A DNA stretch of 51,898 nucleotides from Bacteroidetes bacterium GWF2_29_10 (GTDB lineage: Bacteria; Bacteroidota; Bacteroidia; Bacteroidales; GWE2-29-8): contig MEOD01000107.1 of assembly GCA_001768555.1 (NCBI GenBank), positions 1 through 51,898 of the forward strand. Direction: 5' to 3'. Both the position numbers and the translations under genes were made by a program. The notes below the pieces were generated by a model that was not told the origin of the DNA, ran no database searches, and saw nothing but the letters and a program-made list of their open reading frames with translations. Below, one piece after another: positions 32,343 through 41,320 of the stretch; the stretch's first letter is position 1, and each line of letters opens with the position of its first letter.

Positions 32343-34883
32343 TTAATTTTCTGCAATTAATTTTTCTAAATATTTAAAGGAATATTTATAAGTGTAACTT
32401 TCTCCTTTTTTTAGTGTTATTTGTTTTGTTTGAAATCCTAATGTAAATAATCCTCCAGCTCCTCCCCAACTTGGATTTAGAGCTTCGACTTTGTTATTTT
32501 CAAAATACGTTTGTACCCCAAATTTAAGTTCTTTATTAAAGAAAAAATAATTGCCATCCTTTATTCCTTGATTAATTAGTTTTTCATCAGGACCATGATT
32601 TAGAATAAGGTCTTTATTAAATTGTATGTATTTGTTGTTAATACTAACGTATGCTTTTGTTTTATTATGGTCGCGAGATCGAAGATCTGTGTCAAAAATA
32701 GGTTTAACAATAAATGCATAATTTTTTGGAACTTCTCCATTATGGATTAATGTAGAAATACACTCTATTTTATCGTTATCATCTTGTGGCAAGGTAATTT
32801 TTCTTATAAATTGACTTCCATCAACAAGAGTCTTTGTTAATATTAAAGTGTTATCAATTAATTCTGTATTAAAGTTTTCAGGAATAGAATCTTTGTAAAT
32901 GTTATTATCTATAATGTCATTAAAGATGCTATTTTTAAGATGATTGTTTACTGCAGAAATAATATATCTTTTGTGTATTTTATTATAAACTTCAACTATT
33001 TTTCCATTTTCGTCATTCAAGCTAATAATTTTCCAAGTATCGTTTTCAAGCAAAGAAGCATTACGCCCCCCTTCCTGAGATATTTTTATTTCATTCAGAT
33101 ATTTATTTGCAACAGAAGGAAAGAATGGAGGTTCTTCTTCTATGTCATATTTCATTCCATGTTTTTCCGAATATTTAAGATATTGCTTAACAATGTCGTT
33201 ATAATTATCAGGTGTTTGATAATTTAACTTTCCATTTGCATATTTTGCTTCACCTCTGCATGTTTCAATATATGCACAACAGGCGCTAATAGTAGCCTTT
33301 TCAACTCTTCCTAATATAATTGAATCGTCCGCAACCAAAGTTAAAGCCTGTTTGAAATAATTATATATTTTTGCAGAAACTTCTGGAGTGAGTCCTAATT
33401 CTTTTGGATTCGCATTAAACTTTGCTTGTAATTTATTTTTTTCTGCATAATCATGATACCATGTTAAATAATCAATAATAGGTTGAGCAGCTTTCCCATA
33501 ATGTAAATTGCAAAACTCTAAGGCTTCTTTCCATGAATCTCTTTCTGGATTCCATAAACATCTCGAAACAACGTAGTTTCTTAAATCGCTAACTTCACCT
33601 CCTATGCTTTGATAATTGGCTTCCATAAATACGCCTTTAACATTATTATTTTTATAGTATTTTAAGTTTTCTCCTATTGCTTTAATATTTGGGAAAGGTA
33701 TATTATAATAATAATAATCAACCACATAATCCCAAATCCATAAATTATCAGTTATTTTGCCCCAATTTGCCAAATCTTCAGCAAAAGGTTTATTCATATT
33801 ATCATTAGTGTTATTTAATGGCGTTAACAAATTGCATTCTATACTACATAATTGAACCATTACGTTTTTTGCTGGCTTTATATTTTTAGGAGCTTTTCTT
33901 GTATATTGATAAGCCAAAGTTCCAACCATTACATCTGGGAAAACTTTAATAACACAGTCTGCAACTGCATTTACCATTGCAAGGTGAGCTCCCATTGGGC
34001 TTTCTTCTTTGATATTTATGGCTTCGCATTTTGCACAACGGCAATAATATTGGTTATCATTTTGCACGATGCTTACATTTTTCCTTTCAGGATTATTCTT
34101 TATTTCCAAGCAAACAGCTTCTTTCATTAGTTTTATAACATTTGGATTAGACACACATAATTGAGGACCGCCTCCATAAGCTTCTAATAAACGTACACCT
34201 CCAACTTCTGCGAAATACTCAGGATGATCTTTTGCATATTTTGAAGCTGGGATTTGACGAAGAAAAGAATGAGTGATAAAATCCATTTGATAAACGCTTC
34301 CATATTTTGGATCTTTAGCAAATGAATTATTTCTAAGCCTAACAGAGAATGGAGGGTTATCAATCATTTGTTTGTAATAGCTATTACGATAATCAAAAGG
34401 AGGTGTGTATGAATATTCTTCGATGTTTATTTCTAGTTTAGTCTTTATATTTGGATAGTAAGTGTGTTCTGCTGTAAGAAATCGTATATTCAAATATTTT
34501 TCTGCAAATTCATAAACACCATAAAGAGTACCTCTAGGTTGTGAACCTGCAATTTCTATTCTGTCATGTTTAATGGTAATTTTAAATGATTCTTTATCTT
34601 CTTTATGCGGCTCTTTACAAAAAGAATTACTGAGTGAATATTCATTACAACCGATTATAAAACATTTGTTTGCAGAAGTAGTATTTGATATAATTTTTAA
34701 ATTATATCCTGTAACTTTAGAAATAAACAATTGCAATTCTTCTGCTACAAACTTTTCTGAAGGAATGGCATTGTCACTTACGAGAATACTCCATTCATTG
34801 ATTTTCATAAGGTCTATTTTTTCTGCACTTTTACAATAGAAATAGTTGAAAACGATAAGGAATATTATTATTAATTTCTTCAT
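32343..34883 (-). CDS. Secreted DUF4838 protein, alpha-glucuronidase-like N-terminal domain
   Basis: 846 aa. There is a signal peptide (1-19). An alpha-glucuronidase/GH67-type N-terminal domain (about 25-135) contains FVAEELQLFISKVTG and TLYGVYEFAEKYLNIRFL. A DUF4838 domain follows (about 190-470) with a CxxC-type pair (YYCRCAKCEAI). The C-terminal 250 residues are beta-rich. Such proteins are part of polysaccharide-degrading gene sets in Bacteroidetes. No SusC/D pair is here. It is the last gene of a minus-strand run that begins at 40778. Confidence 0.82.
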   Translation of the reverse strand: MKKLIIIFLIVFNYFYCKSAEKIDLMKINEWSILVSDNAIPSEKFVAEELQLFISKVTGYNLKIISNTTSANKCFIIGCNEYSLSNSFCKEPHKEDKESFKITIKHDRIEIAGSQPRGTLYGVYEFAEKYLNIRFLTAEHTYYPNIKTKLEINIEEYSYTPPFDYRNSYYKQMIDNPPFSVRLRNNSFAKDPKYGSVYQMDFITHSFLRQIPASKYAKDHPEYFAEVGGVRLLEAYGGGPQLCVSNPNVIKLMKEAVCLEIKNNPERKNVSIVQNDNQYYCRCAKCEAINIKEESPMGAHLAMVNAVADCVIKVFPDVMVGTLAYQYTRKAPKNIKPAKNVMVQLCSIECNLLTPLNNTNDNMNKPFAEDLANWGKITDNLWIWDYVVDYYYYNIPFPNIKAIGENLKYYKNNNVKGVFMEANYQSIGGEVSDLRNYVVSRCLWNPERDSWKEALEFCNLHYGKAAQPIIDYLTWYHDYAEKNKLQAKFNANPKELGLTPEVSAKIYNYFKQALTLVADDSIILGRVEKATISACCAYIETCRGEAKYANGKLNYQTPDNYNDIVKQYLKYSEKHGMKYDIEEEPPFFPSVANKYLNEIKISQEGGRNASLLENDTWKIISLNDENGKIVEVYNKIHKRYIISAVNNHLKNSIFNDIIDNNIYKDSIPENFNTELIDNTLILTKTLVDGSQFIRKITLPQDDNDKIECISTLIHNGEVPKNYAFIVKPIFDTDLRSRDHNKTKAYVSINNKYIQFNKDLILNHGPDEKLINQGIKDGNYFFFNKELKFGVQTYFENNKVEALNPSWGGAGGLFTLGFQTKQITLKKGESYTYKYSFKYLEKLIAEN

Positions 34884-34885
34884 TT

Positions 34886-36292
34886 TTATTTGTTAATTGT
34901 TGATGATGCTTTAGCTTTTTCGCTAACATATTCATCTATTTTTTCACCATTTTTGTATTTTGCTTTAAGAAGTAGTTCCCCTTTGTCATCATACATTTTA
35001 TAATAGCCTTCTTTTATATTTTTTTTATAAAACTCTTCCGAACGAACTTTTCCATTTTGGTGATATGTAATAATTTTTCCATTCAAATAACCATTGTCAT
35101 AATTTTCTTCACGAAATACGTTGCCATAAAGATCATAATAAGTCCATTTTCCTTGTTTTTTATCTTTTATATAGCTTCCTTTTTCAATCATATTCCCTTT
35201 GTTATCGCAATATTTATAATCTCCATGAAACTCTCCATTTTGGTAATTTGCTTCTAATTTTACTTTCCCGTTTTGCCACCAAATGGTACTTTTTCCATGA
35301 TTTAAATTATTAACATATTCTGTTTCAAAAGATTTTTTTCCATCTTTAAAAAAACCAACCCATGTTCCATCGAATAAGCTGTCTTTATAATTTCCAGTTT
35401 CTTTTATTTGTGAGTTTTCCCACCAAATAGTCCAAATCCCATTTTGCCTATTATTGACAAAATCACCTTCTTTAAAAACTTTTCCATTTTCAAACCAAGT
35501 AATCCATTTTCCTTCTCTGCTTCCATTTTTGAAGTTTCCTTGTTTCCATTTTTCTGATGTTTCATAGAAGTATGTCCAAGTACTATCTTGCTTCCCATTA
35601 ATGAAATATCCAGTACTACCTATGTTTCCATTTTTATGGTAAAAAATCCACAAACTATCTTGCAAACCATTAATATTTTTACCTGTCATTTCTTTTTTAC
35701 CATTATCATAATACCAGCATGTAATTCCATTAAGTTCTCCTTTAATAAAAGTACCAGTCATTTCTATTTGTCCATTTTTATGCCATCTTGTAGTAATACC
35801 ATCTTCAACCCCGTCAATATAATTGGTTTCTTCTTTTTTTGTTCCATTATCATGATAATACACCCACAACCCTTCTTTCATCCCTTTTTGCATTAATCCT
35901 TCTGCTTCAACTTTTCCATTTTGATAGTAATATTTCCATTTTCCATGCTTTTTTCGATTAAGCATAAAACCATCTGATTCTATTTTTCCATCAATATACC
36001 ATGTTTTAAAACTGCCTTCTGACATATTTCCTTCGCTTTTCTTACTTCCACTTTCATACCAAGTATTCCATTCTCCAATTTGTAAACCATTTTCATAAGC
36101 TCCAATTGCCTTTATTTTGCCACTTTGGTACCAATATTTCCATATAGAATCTGGTTCGTTATTTATAAGTTTTCCTTCGTGCTTTTTTATTTCACTTTTC
36201 CAATACTCTGTAACTATCTGTGCTTTTAAAACAGAAGATGAAATAACAAGTAATAAGGTAAAAATAACTGATTTATAATTTAAATAACCCAT
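34886..36292 (-). CDS. Secreted MORN-variant repeat protein (YwqK-like)
   Basis: 468 aa. A signal peptide (1-25) is followed by about 18 tandem MORN-2-type repeats of roughly 23 residues (pattern G-x-W-x-x-W/Y-Y-x-x-G-K-x-x-x-x-G), from about 50 to 450. Repeats often carry the WYENGK/YYQNGK core. The fold is an elongated beta-hairpin ladder and no enzymatic site is visible. It overlaps the kinase gene upstream by 20 nt. The role is unknown; adhesion or protein-binding scaffolding is a guess. Confidence 0.85.
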   Translation of the reverse strand: MGYLNYKSVIFTLLLVISSSVLKAQIVTEYWKSEIKKHEGKLINNEPDSIWKYWYQSGKIKAIGAYENGLQIGEWNTWYESGSKKSEGNMSEGSFKTWYIDGKIESDGFMLNRKKHGKWKYYYQNGKVEAEGLMQKGMKEGLWVYYHDNGTKKEETNYIDGVEDGITTRWHKNGQIEMTGTFIKGELNGITCWYYDNGKKEMTGKNINGLQDSLWIFYHKNGNIGSTGYFINGKQDSTWTYFYETSEKWKQGNFKNGSREGKWITWFENGKVFKEGDFVNNRQNGIWTIWWENSQIKETGNYKDSLFDGTWVGFFKDGKKSFETEYVNNLNHGKSTIWWQNGKVKLEANYQNGEFHGDYKYCDNKGNMIEKGSYIKDKKQGKWTYYDLYGNVFREENYDNGYLNGKIITYHQNGKVRSEEFYKKNIKEGYYKMYDDKGELLLKAKYKNGEKIDEYVSEKAKASSTINK

Positions 36293-36893
36293 TTATGTTT
36301 GCATTAATATTATTGATAACTTTTGCTAAATCTTCAGTACTTTCATGGAATTTAAATTCTTCAACATTAATTACCATTATTTTTCCATTTTTATAATTAT
36401 TTATAAAATTCTCATATTTTTCATTCAGTTTATGAAGATAATCTATACTGATTGATTTCTCATACTCTCTGCCCCTTTTGTGTATTTGTTTTACAAGTGT
36501 TGGAACAGAAGCTCTTAAATATATAAGAAGATCTGGAGGTTGAATATAGCCAGATATTTGTTCAAATAGAGATAGATAAGTATCGTAATCTCTAGAAGAC
36601 ATAAGCCCCATATCTCTTAAGTTTGCAGCAAAAATATAGGCATCTTCATAAATAGTCCGATCCTGCACAGTATCTTTTTTTAAATTTCTAATTTGAAAAA
36701 CTTGTTCCAAACGTGTATTTAAAAAATATATTTGAAGGTTAAAGGACCATCTATTCATATCTTCATAAAAATTATTCAGGTATGGATTTTTGTCTACTTT
36801 CTCATAAAAAGGTTCCCAGCCAAAATCTTTAGCAAGTAGTCCTGTTAGGGTTGTTTTTCCAGAACCAATATTTCCTGCGATAGCTATATTCAT
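36273..36893 (-). CDS. Deoxynucleoside kinase (dGK/dAK family)
   Basis: 206 aa. The P-loop GNIGSGKTTL is at 7-16. DRTIYEDAYIFAANL is the ERS/DRS region that binds the substrate base and 5'-OH, and RGREYEKSISIDYL is the lid. Length and motifs are those of bacterial deoxyadenosine/deoxyguanosine kinases, which salvage deoxynucleosides in the cytoplasm. It is embedded in a run of secreted proteins with a 20-nt overlap to the MORN gene, an association that looks incidental. Confidence 0.9.
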   Translation of the reverse strand: MNIAIAGNIGSGKTTLTGLLAKDFGWEPFYEKVDKNPYLNNFYEDMNRWSFNLQIYFLNTRLEQVFQIRNLKKDTVQDRTIYEDAYIFAANLRDMGLMSSRDYDTYLSLFEQISGYIQPPDLLIYLRASVPTLVKQIHKRGREYEKSISIDYLHKLNEKYENFINNYKNGKIMVINVEEFKFHESTEDLAKVINNINANINGLFKL

Positions 36894-36907
36894 AATAAAA
36901 AATATAA

Positions 36908-38362
36908 TTATTCAAACCAAAAAGAAAATAATGAAGCTTTCTGCATATTAAATCTAAAAGCATATTCTTGAGTAGTTGTTAATTGCCAATTATTTTCAAA
37001 AGTAATTAGTATTTTAGTTTTGTCAATATTTTTAACTTCTTTTGATTTTGCAATTACTTCTCCAGTTTTAGGATTAACAACATCAATCTGAATATAACCT
37101 TTATTAGCAATAGCATTAATATACATGTTTTTATTATTTGGAGTAATTGGGTTTGTTTCTATAAAACCCTTAAAAAGTTTAGCATCCATACTTGCAAAAC
37201 CATCTAATCTTATTGTTGCAAGTCCTATTGTATTTTCTCTATGGTATTTTCTGCTGTCGTCATGCCTTGTTGTACTTCCTCCATAATAAATGTATATTTT
37301 ATCCTTATCTATGTCTGGGGATACAATCATTTGTGAAGCTACAATTGCAGCACCAGCATCCCACTCACCAGATTTACCTACAGGAAGAAAAACTTTTCTA
37401 TCTCCAGCTCTTTGCCAGTCAATAGAATTATTACTTGTTGCAAATTGTATGTCCATTAATTTATCCGAAGGAGAATTGTAATACATCCAAATAAGACCTA
37501 TGTAATTATTAAAATAATTAGTTACACTCATACCATAAAATTCAGTACCGTGCTCATCTTTCCAATCTGGCTCTAATATTGTTTTGGGTGTTGTCCATTT
37601 CAAAAAATCATTGCTCTCAGAATAACCTAACACTCTGAAATGTCTATCAGAGGCATTGCTTATTTTAAAATAGGACTTATACGAGCCATCTTTGTCCAGG
37701 ATAAGTGATGATGCATCACATGCGCAAGTGAATACAGGTTGTGTGCCATGTTTTGTCCAAGTAATACCATCAGGGGAAAATGCTACAAAAAATCCTTCTC
37801 CATCTAAAGCAGTCCAACCTGGAACATTTACTCCTTTAGGAAATGGATTTCCATGTTTTTTTAAATTTTCATCACTCATACAGTCCCAATAAAACATTTT
37901 ATAGCGTTTTGCCAGATCCTTTTCTGCTAAATCCTTAACAACAGCTGGACTATATAAATCAGAGGCTCCATAGCTTAATAATACTAAATTATTTTGCCTG
38001 CTTCCTTTGTATTCAAAAATATCCAGATTGGGTTTTGTCCAGCTTATCCCGTCAGAACTTTCTGCATAACCTACTGTATAAGCAAAACGTTTATCGGTTT
38101 TCTCTTTAGCATTATATATTTGGTACCACATTCTAAACTTGTTGTTGTCATAGATTACAGATCCAAAACAATTTACTCCCTCTTCCCATTCCTTATCTGC
38201 TATAATTAAAGGATTTAAATTATGCTTCACAGGATTATTAATAGTTCTATTTACACCATATGTTTTTGCAATATTATCATCATTTATAAACAGGTATTTC
38301 TTTTGACAATAAGTATTTATTGATAAATAGAATACCAAAAACAAGAAAACAAGAAACCGCAT
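36908..38362 (-). CDS. Secreted five-bladed beta-propeller glycosidase-like protein (GH32/GH43-type)
   Basis: 484 aa. Signal peptide 1-19 (ends YCQ). A propeller domain follows (about 60-400) with repeated motifs KFRMWYQIY, YAESSDGISWTKP, GYSESNDFLKWTTP and ATSNNSIDWQRAG, and a C-terminal beta-sandwich (about 400-484). The repeated S-x-D-G-x-x-W pattern is typical of GH32/GH43/GH130-like propellers. I cannot pick out the catalytic acid residues with certainty. Next to DUF4838 it suggests plant or algal glycan use. Confidence 0.75.
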   Translation of the reverse strand: MRFLVFLFLVFYLSINTYCQKKYLFINDDNIAKTYGVNRTINNPVKHNLNPLIIADKEWEEGVNCFGSVIYDNNKFRMWYQIYNAKEKTDKRFAYTVGYAESSDGISWTKPNLDIFEYKGSRQNNLVLLSYGASDLYSPAVVKDLAEKDLAKRYKMFYWDCMSDENLKKHGNPFPKGVNVPGWTALDGEGFFVAFSPDGITWTKHGTQPVFTCACDASSLILDKDGSYKSYFKISNASDRHFRVLGYSESNDFLKWTTPKTILEPDWKDEHGTEFYGMSVTNYFNNYIGLIWMYYNSPSDKLMDIQFATSNNSIDWQRAGDRKVFLPVGKSGEWDAGAAIVASQMIVSPDIDKDKIYIYYGGSTTRHDDSRKYHRENTIGLATIRLDGFASMDAKLFKGFIETNPITPNNKNMYINAIANKGYIQIDVVNPKTGEVIAKSKEVKNIDKTKILITFENNWQLTTTQEYAFRFNMQKASLFSFWFE

Positions 38363-38373
38363 AACTTAAATAA

Positions 38374-39603
38374 TTAAAATTTATAAGTCAATGAAATTAT
38401 CAATCTGTCATTTGCAACTTCTTCTGCATTTCCCACAATAGCTTGTGTTCCAGAAGTGCCATAAGCAGCAACAGTATGCTCTATTTCTGCTCCTATTGAA
38501 AAGTTATTTAAATTGTAAACAAATCGTGGAGAGATTCTATATATATAATCTATATTAGAACCCCTGCTATAGTATTTTATGCCGTCTGTTTTGTTTTCTA
38601 ATCCAAGATTACGTGAAAATCCCGCAAATATACCATATTGGAATTTTTTTGTATTTGAACTAATATCCAACCATGCAGAACCTGTTCTTATATTTTCATA
38701 ATCTCTTTCTCCTGTTGCTAGGTTTGTTGTATCAACACATGCATATCCTCCAATTTGCATAAGATTAAATCCATTTTCTACATAAGAAGTATAAAACTTT
38801 ATAGTTACTGGTTTTGTTTTTATCTTAGCATAAGCTAATGCACTTTTTGAAATCAATGATTTATCTGTTTTATATATTTTATAAGTAACATCTTCTGGGT
38901 TTATTGCCTTAACATCAACTCCTATTCCAAACACATTTTCAGTACCATCTGGTTTTAATTGTAATTGTAAATGACCCATAGGACGACCTGAATTTCTTAC
39001 ATATTTTGAAGAAGCTCCGTCTGGTCCTGTACTTGTAAAATCTCGTTCACTTGAACCAATTGCCAATACAGTAAAAGATTTGGTTAAATTAAAACTAAGG
39101 CGTAATTGAGGATTTCTTGAAAACGGTTGAATAGGTGTTCCAGTATTGAAAGAAACTGTTCCTGCATAACAATCTACTGAAAACATTGGATGCCAGTATT
39201 GTCCTGCTAAAATTTCAAATTTTTCCCATTTTAATTTCATAAAAGCATGGCGTAATCTCAACCCATTTATATCTGCATCGGAATGTCCGAAAAATTCAGC
39301 TTCTATGGTTCCACTTGTTTTTGCATTAAGAAAGTCAGGACCTTTTACATCTCCTTTTAAACGTGTTTGAATTGCAAGCATGTTCATGTTTATTTTTTCA
39401 TTAATATCCTTTCCTGCAGAATCCTTAGATATGTTTGATGGATAAAGAAAAAAATGCCCCTCTCTTGGATAAACATTATTAATTCTTGTATCTACAAAAT
39501 AATCAGACTTAACATATCCAGAAAACTTAATCCCAAACTGATTTTCTTGGGCAATAATAAATATTGAAAAAAACATTAAAAACAGAGTAAAAAACTTTTT
39601 CAT
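38374..39603 (-). CDS. Outer-membrane beta-barrel (porin-like) protein
   Basis: 409 aa from the ATG at 39603 (signal peptide MKKFFTLFLMFFSIFIIAQ). An in-frame ATG at 39645 would add 14 hydrophobic residues and is less likely. The mature protein alternates polar and hydrophobic residues and ends in an aromatic (LTYKF), a typical barrel C-terminus. It resembles DcaP/OprP-like porins (FSGYVKSDYFVDTR; ILAGQYWHPMF). It is probably an outer-membrane channel for the glycans handled by its neighbours. Confidence 0.78.
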   Translation of the reverse strand: MKKFFTLFLMFFSIFIIAQENQFGIKFSGYVKSDYFVDTRINNVYPREGHFFLYPSNISKDSAGKDINEKINMNMLAIQTRLKGDVKGPDFLNAKTSGTIEAEFFGHSDADINGLRLRHAFMKLKWEKFEILAGQYWHPMFSVDCYAGTVSFNTGTPIQPFSRNPQLRLSFNLTKSFTVLAIGSSERDFTSTGPDGASSKYVRNSGRPMGHLQLQLKPDGTENVFGIGVDVKAINPEDVTYKIYKTDKSLISKSALAYAKIKTKPVTIKFYTSYVENGFNLMQIGGYACVDTTNLATGERDYENIRTGSAWLDISSNTKKFQYGIFAGFSRNLGLENKTDGIKYYSRGSNIDYIYRISPRFVYNLNNFSIGAEIEHTVAAYGTSGTQAIVGNAEEVANDRLIISLTYKF

Positions 39604-39749
39604 AAAAATAATGAATTTAAATAAATAAAATAAAAATTTTAACAAACATAAAAAAGAAAAACAGAAAACGCTAATTTATTTTTTTAAATTATAAAAATAC
39701 TTAGGCTTATAATCTAAATAAAGATAAAATATTAGTTTTTTAAATTATT

Positions 39750-40778
39750 CTATTTAAGAAATCTATCCAGTACTTCGTCTATCTTGTTTAATATTTCTTC
39801 TTTTACTTTTTTACTTCTTGATATGTCTGCCTGTCTTTTCCCGCTTTGTTTTAGAAAACTCATTATATCATCTGTATTCCTTGAAAAAAACATCAATTTG
39901 TCATTTATCATTTTCTTATCAACTGTAAGTAAGTCCTTTCCAGCAAAAAATGAAATGGCAGGAATTCCCAAACATGCGGCTTCCCTTGCCATAGTCCCAG
40001 CTCCTGTAAGTACTGCATTTGAATAAAAACAAGCGTCTAAACCATCTATAGCTCCTTTGGGAACATAAATTTGATTACTATTTTTAAATTCGGAAATATA
40101 ATTGATATCATCCTCATATCTAGGCAAAAACAATATATTGTAATTTTCTTTTAGTAATTTTTTTATTAAATCTGGCACTATTGAAAAATTCTCTCCTTTC
40201 ACGTATTTTGCTTTAAGATTTTCTGGTCTAACAATAACAAAATTATCAAAAGGAATATCTTTTTTAAAATTCTCATTAGGAACATAATCCGCTAGATACA
40301 AATCTTCTTTAAAGCCATCATACATGTATATCTCATCTCGTTTAAATCCAACTTTGACTATTTTCTCAAATTCAACTGCATTTGGCCAAAATGCATAATC
40401 AGAAAATCTACTATATCGCCAAACTTGAGCAATCTCATTGTCATTAAAAGTAATAGCTTTTTTCCCTCGCAATTTAGCTATATAACTAGCATCTCCTCCT
40501 ATTGTTATGCTTGCATCAAAATAAGGAATTTTTCTTTGTAAATTTATAATTCGGTTTCCTAAGGCCATAACTGTTTTTATTTTACTTTTCCCCATGTGCT
40601 TACCTATAATTTGTGCTGGAGCATCAAACTTTAATTCAAATAAGCCAACTGTTTCAGCAAAGTCTTTTAAGCTATAAATTACATTATAGGAATTCTCTAA
40701 ATGTTTTGCTATTGGATACATGAAATTAACTTGAGGAACATTTGTTATATCTATCCATATAGTTTTCTTATTTTTCAT
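39750..40778 (-). CDS. DUF354 family glycosyltransferase-like protein
   Basis: 342 aa with no signal peptide. It starts KKTIWIDITNVPQVNFMYP, the DUF354 signature. The second half has the GT-B donor-site pattern (AVLTGAGTMAREAACLGIPAISFF). DUF354 proteins are often encoded with surface-polysaccharide genes. It is preceded by its own promoter and 146 bp upstream of the porin gene. The sugar donor is unknown. Confidence 0.82.
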   Translation of the reverse strand: MKNKKTIWIDITNVPQVNFMYPIAKHLENSYNVIYSLKDFAETVGLFELKFDAPAQIIGKHMGKSKIKTVMALGNRIINLQRKIPYFDASITIGGDASYIAKLRGKKAITFNDNEIAQVWRYSRFSDYAFWPNAVEFEKIVKVGFKRDEIYMYDGFKEDLYLADYVPNENFKKDIPFDNFVIVRPENLKAKYVKGENFSIVPDLIKKLLKENYNILFLPRYEDDINYISEFKNSNQIYVPKGAIDGLDACFYSNAVLTGAGTMAREAACLGIPAISFFAGKDLLTVDKKMINDKLMFFSRNTDDIMSFLKQSGKRQADISRSKKVKEEILNKIDEVLDRFLK

Positions 40779-40917
40779 GCTAAAAAGTTTATATAATTTT
40801 TAAATAAGACAATATTACTAATTACAATATTAAACAATTTTCCAAAATGAAATTATACTAATAAAACCTAATTTGCATGTCAAGTTGAAAATATTGCTTG
40901 AAATAATAATAATATTG

Positions 40918-40950
40918 CAAATATAAATTAAAATTTTACATAGTTACAAA
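40918..40950 (-). promoter_or_regulatory. Promoter of the DUF354 gene (and perhaps the minus-strand run)
   Basis: On the minus strand TTTG (40950-40947) is followed after 21 nt by TATATTTG (40925-40918). Both boxes match the Bacteroidetes consensus. The leader to the ATG at 40778 would be about 135 nt. Confidence 0.6.
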
Positions 40951-41053
40951 CTTAAGTTAGGAAAACATGTTTTTTTAATAACAACTAATTTGAAATTCAA
41001 GTAATCCAAAAAAATCTTTATTACAAAGAAAATAAAACTGTTTTATTATAGAA

Positions 41054-41118
41054 TTAGGTTTACAAAAAAAACTGAAATTATGGAAAAAGACAGTAAACTT
41101 ATTTTAGGATTATCTAAA
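41054..41118 (+). mobile_element. IS/MITE remnant, copy C
   Basis: TAGGTTTACA, then a start codon with a product opening MEKDSKLILGLSK. It matches the end and first codons of the element at 20622 (MKKGCKLILGLTE). The outer terminus (GTCTCGTCC) is gone. Confidence 0.5.
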
Positions 41119-41160
41119 ATAAATGTGATTATGCTTATTGTTAATATTTTACTAAAAAAT

Positions 41161-41263
41161 AGGTTGAGGTGAAGTAATAGAATTAAAATCAGACAGTTTG
41201 CTTAAATTGATTGATTTGTAGTATTTTGCCTTGCAACGGTTTTAATTATAATTATTTTATTAC
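41161..41263. repeat. Partial copy of the dispersed intergenic repeat
   Basis: GGTGAAGTAATAG (41168-41180) matches the start of the 68-bp repeat. TTGATTTGTAGTATTTT (41211-41227) matches sequence that follows copy 2 at about 43814. The middle has diverged. TTGCAACGGTTTTA at about 41231 recurs at about 44012. Confidence 0.5.
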
Positions 41264-41296
41264 AAAAAAGGAGGCTATAATTTTGATAGCCTCCTT
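41264..41296 (-). terminator. Terminator of the LRR/T9SS gene
   Basis: AAGGAGGCTAT pairs with ATAGCCTCCTT (11 bp) around a 7-nt loop. On the minus strand the stem is followed by T6. It starts 25 nt after the gene's stop. Confidence 0.85.
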
Positions 41297-41320
41297 AAAT
41301 AATTTAAACTTATCAAGATT

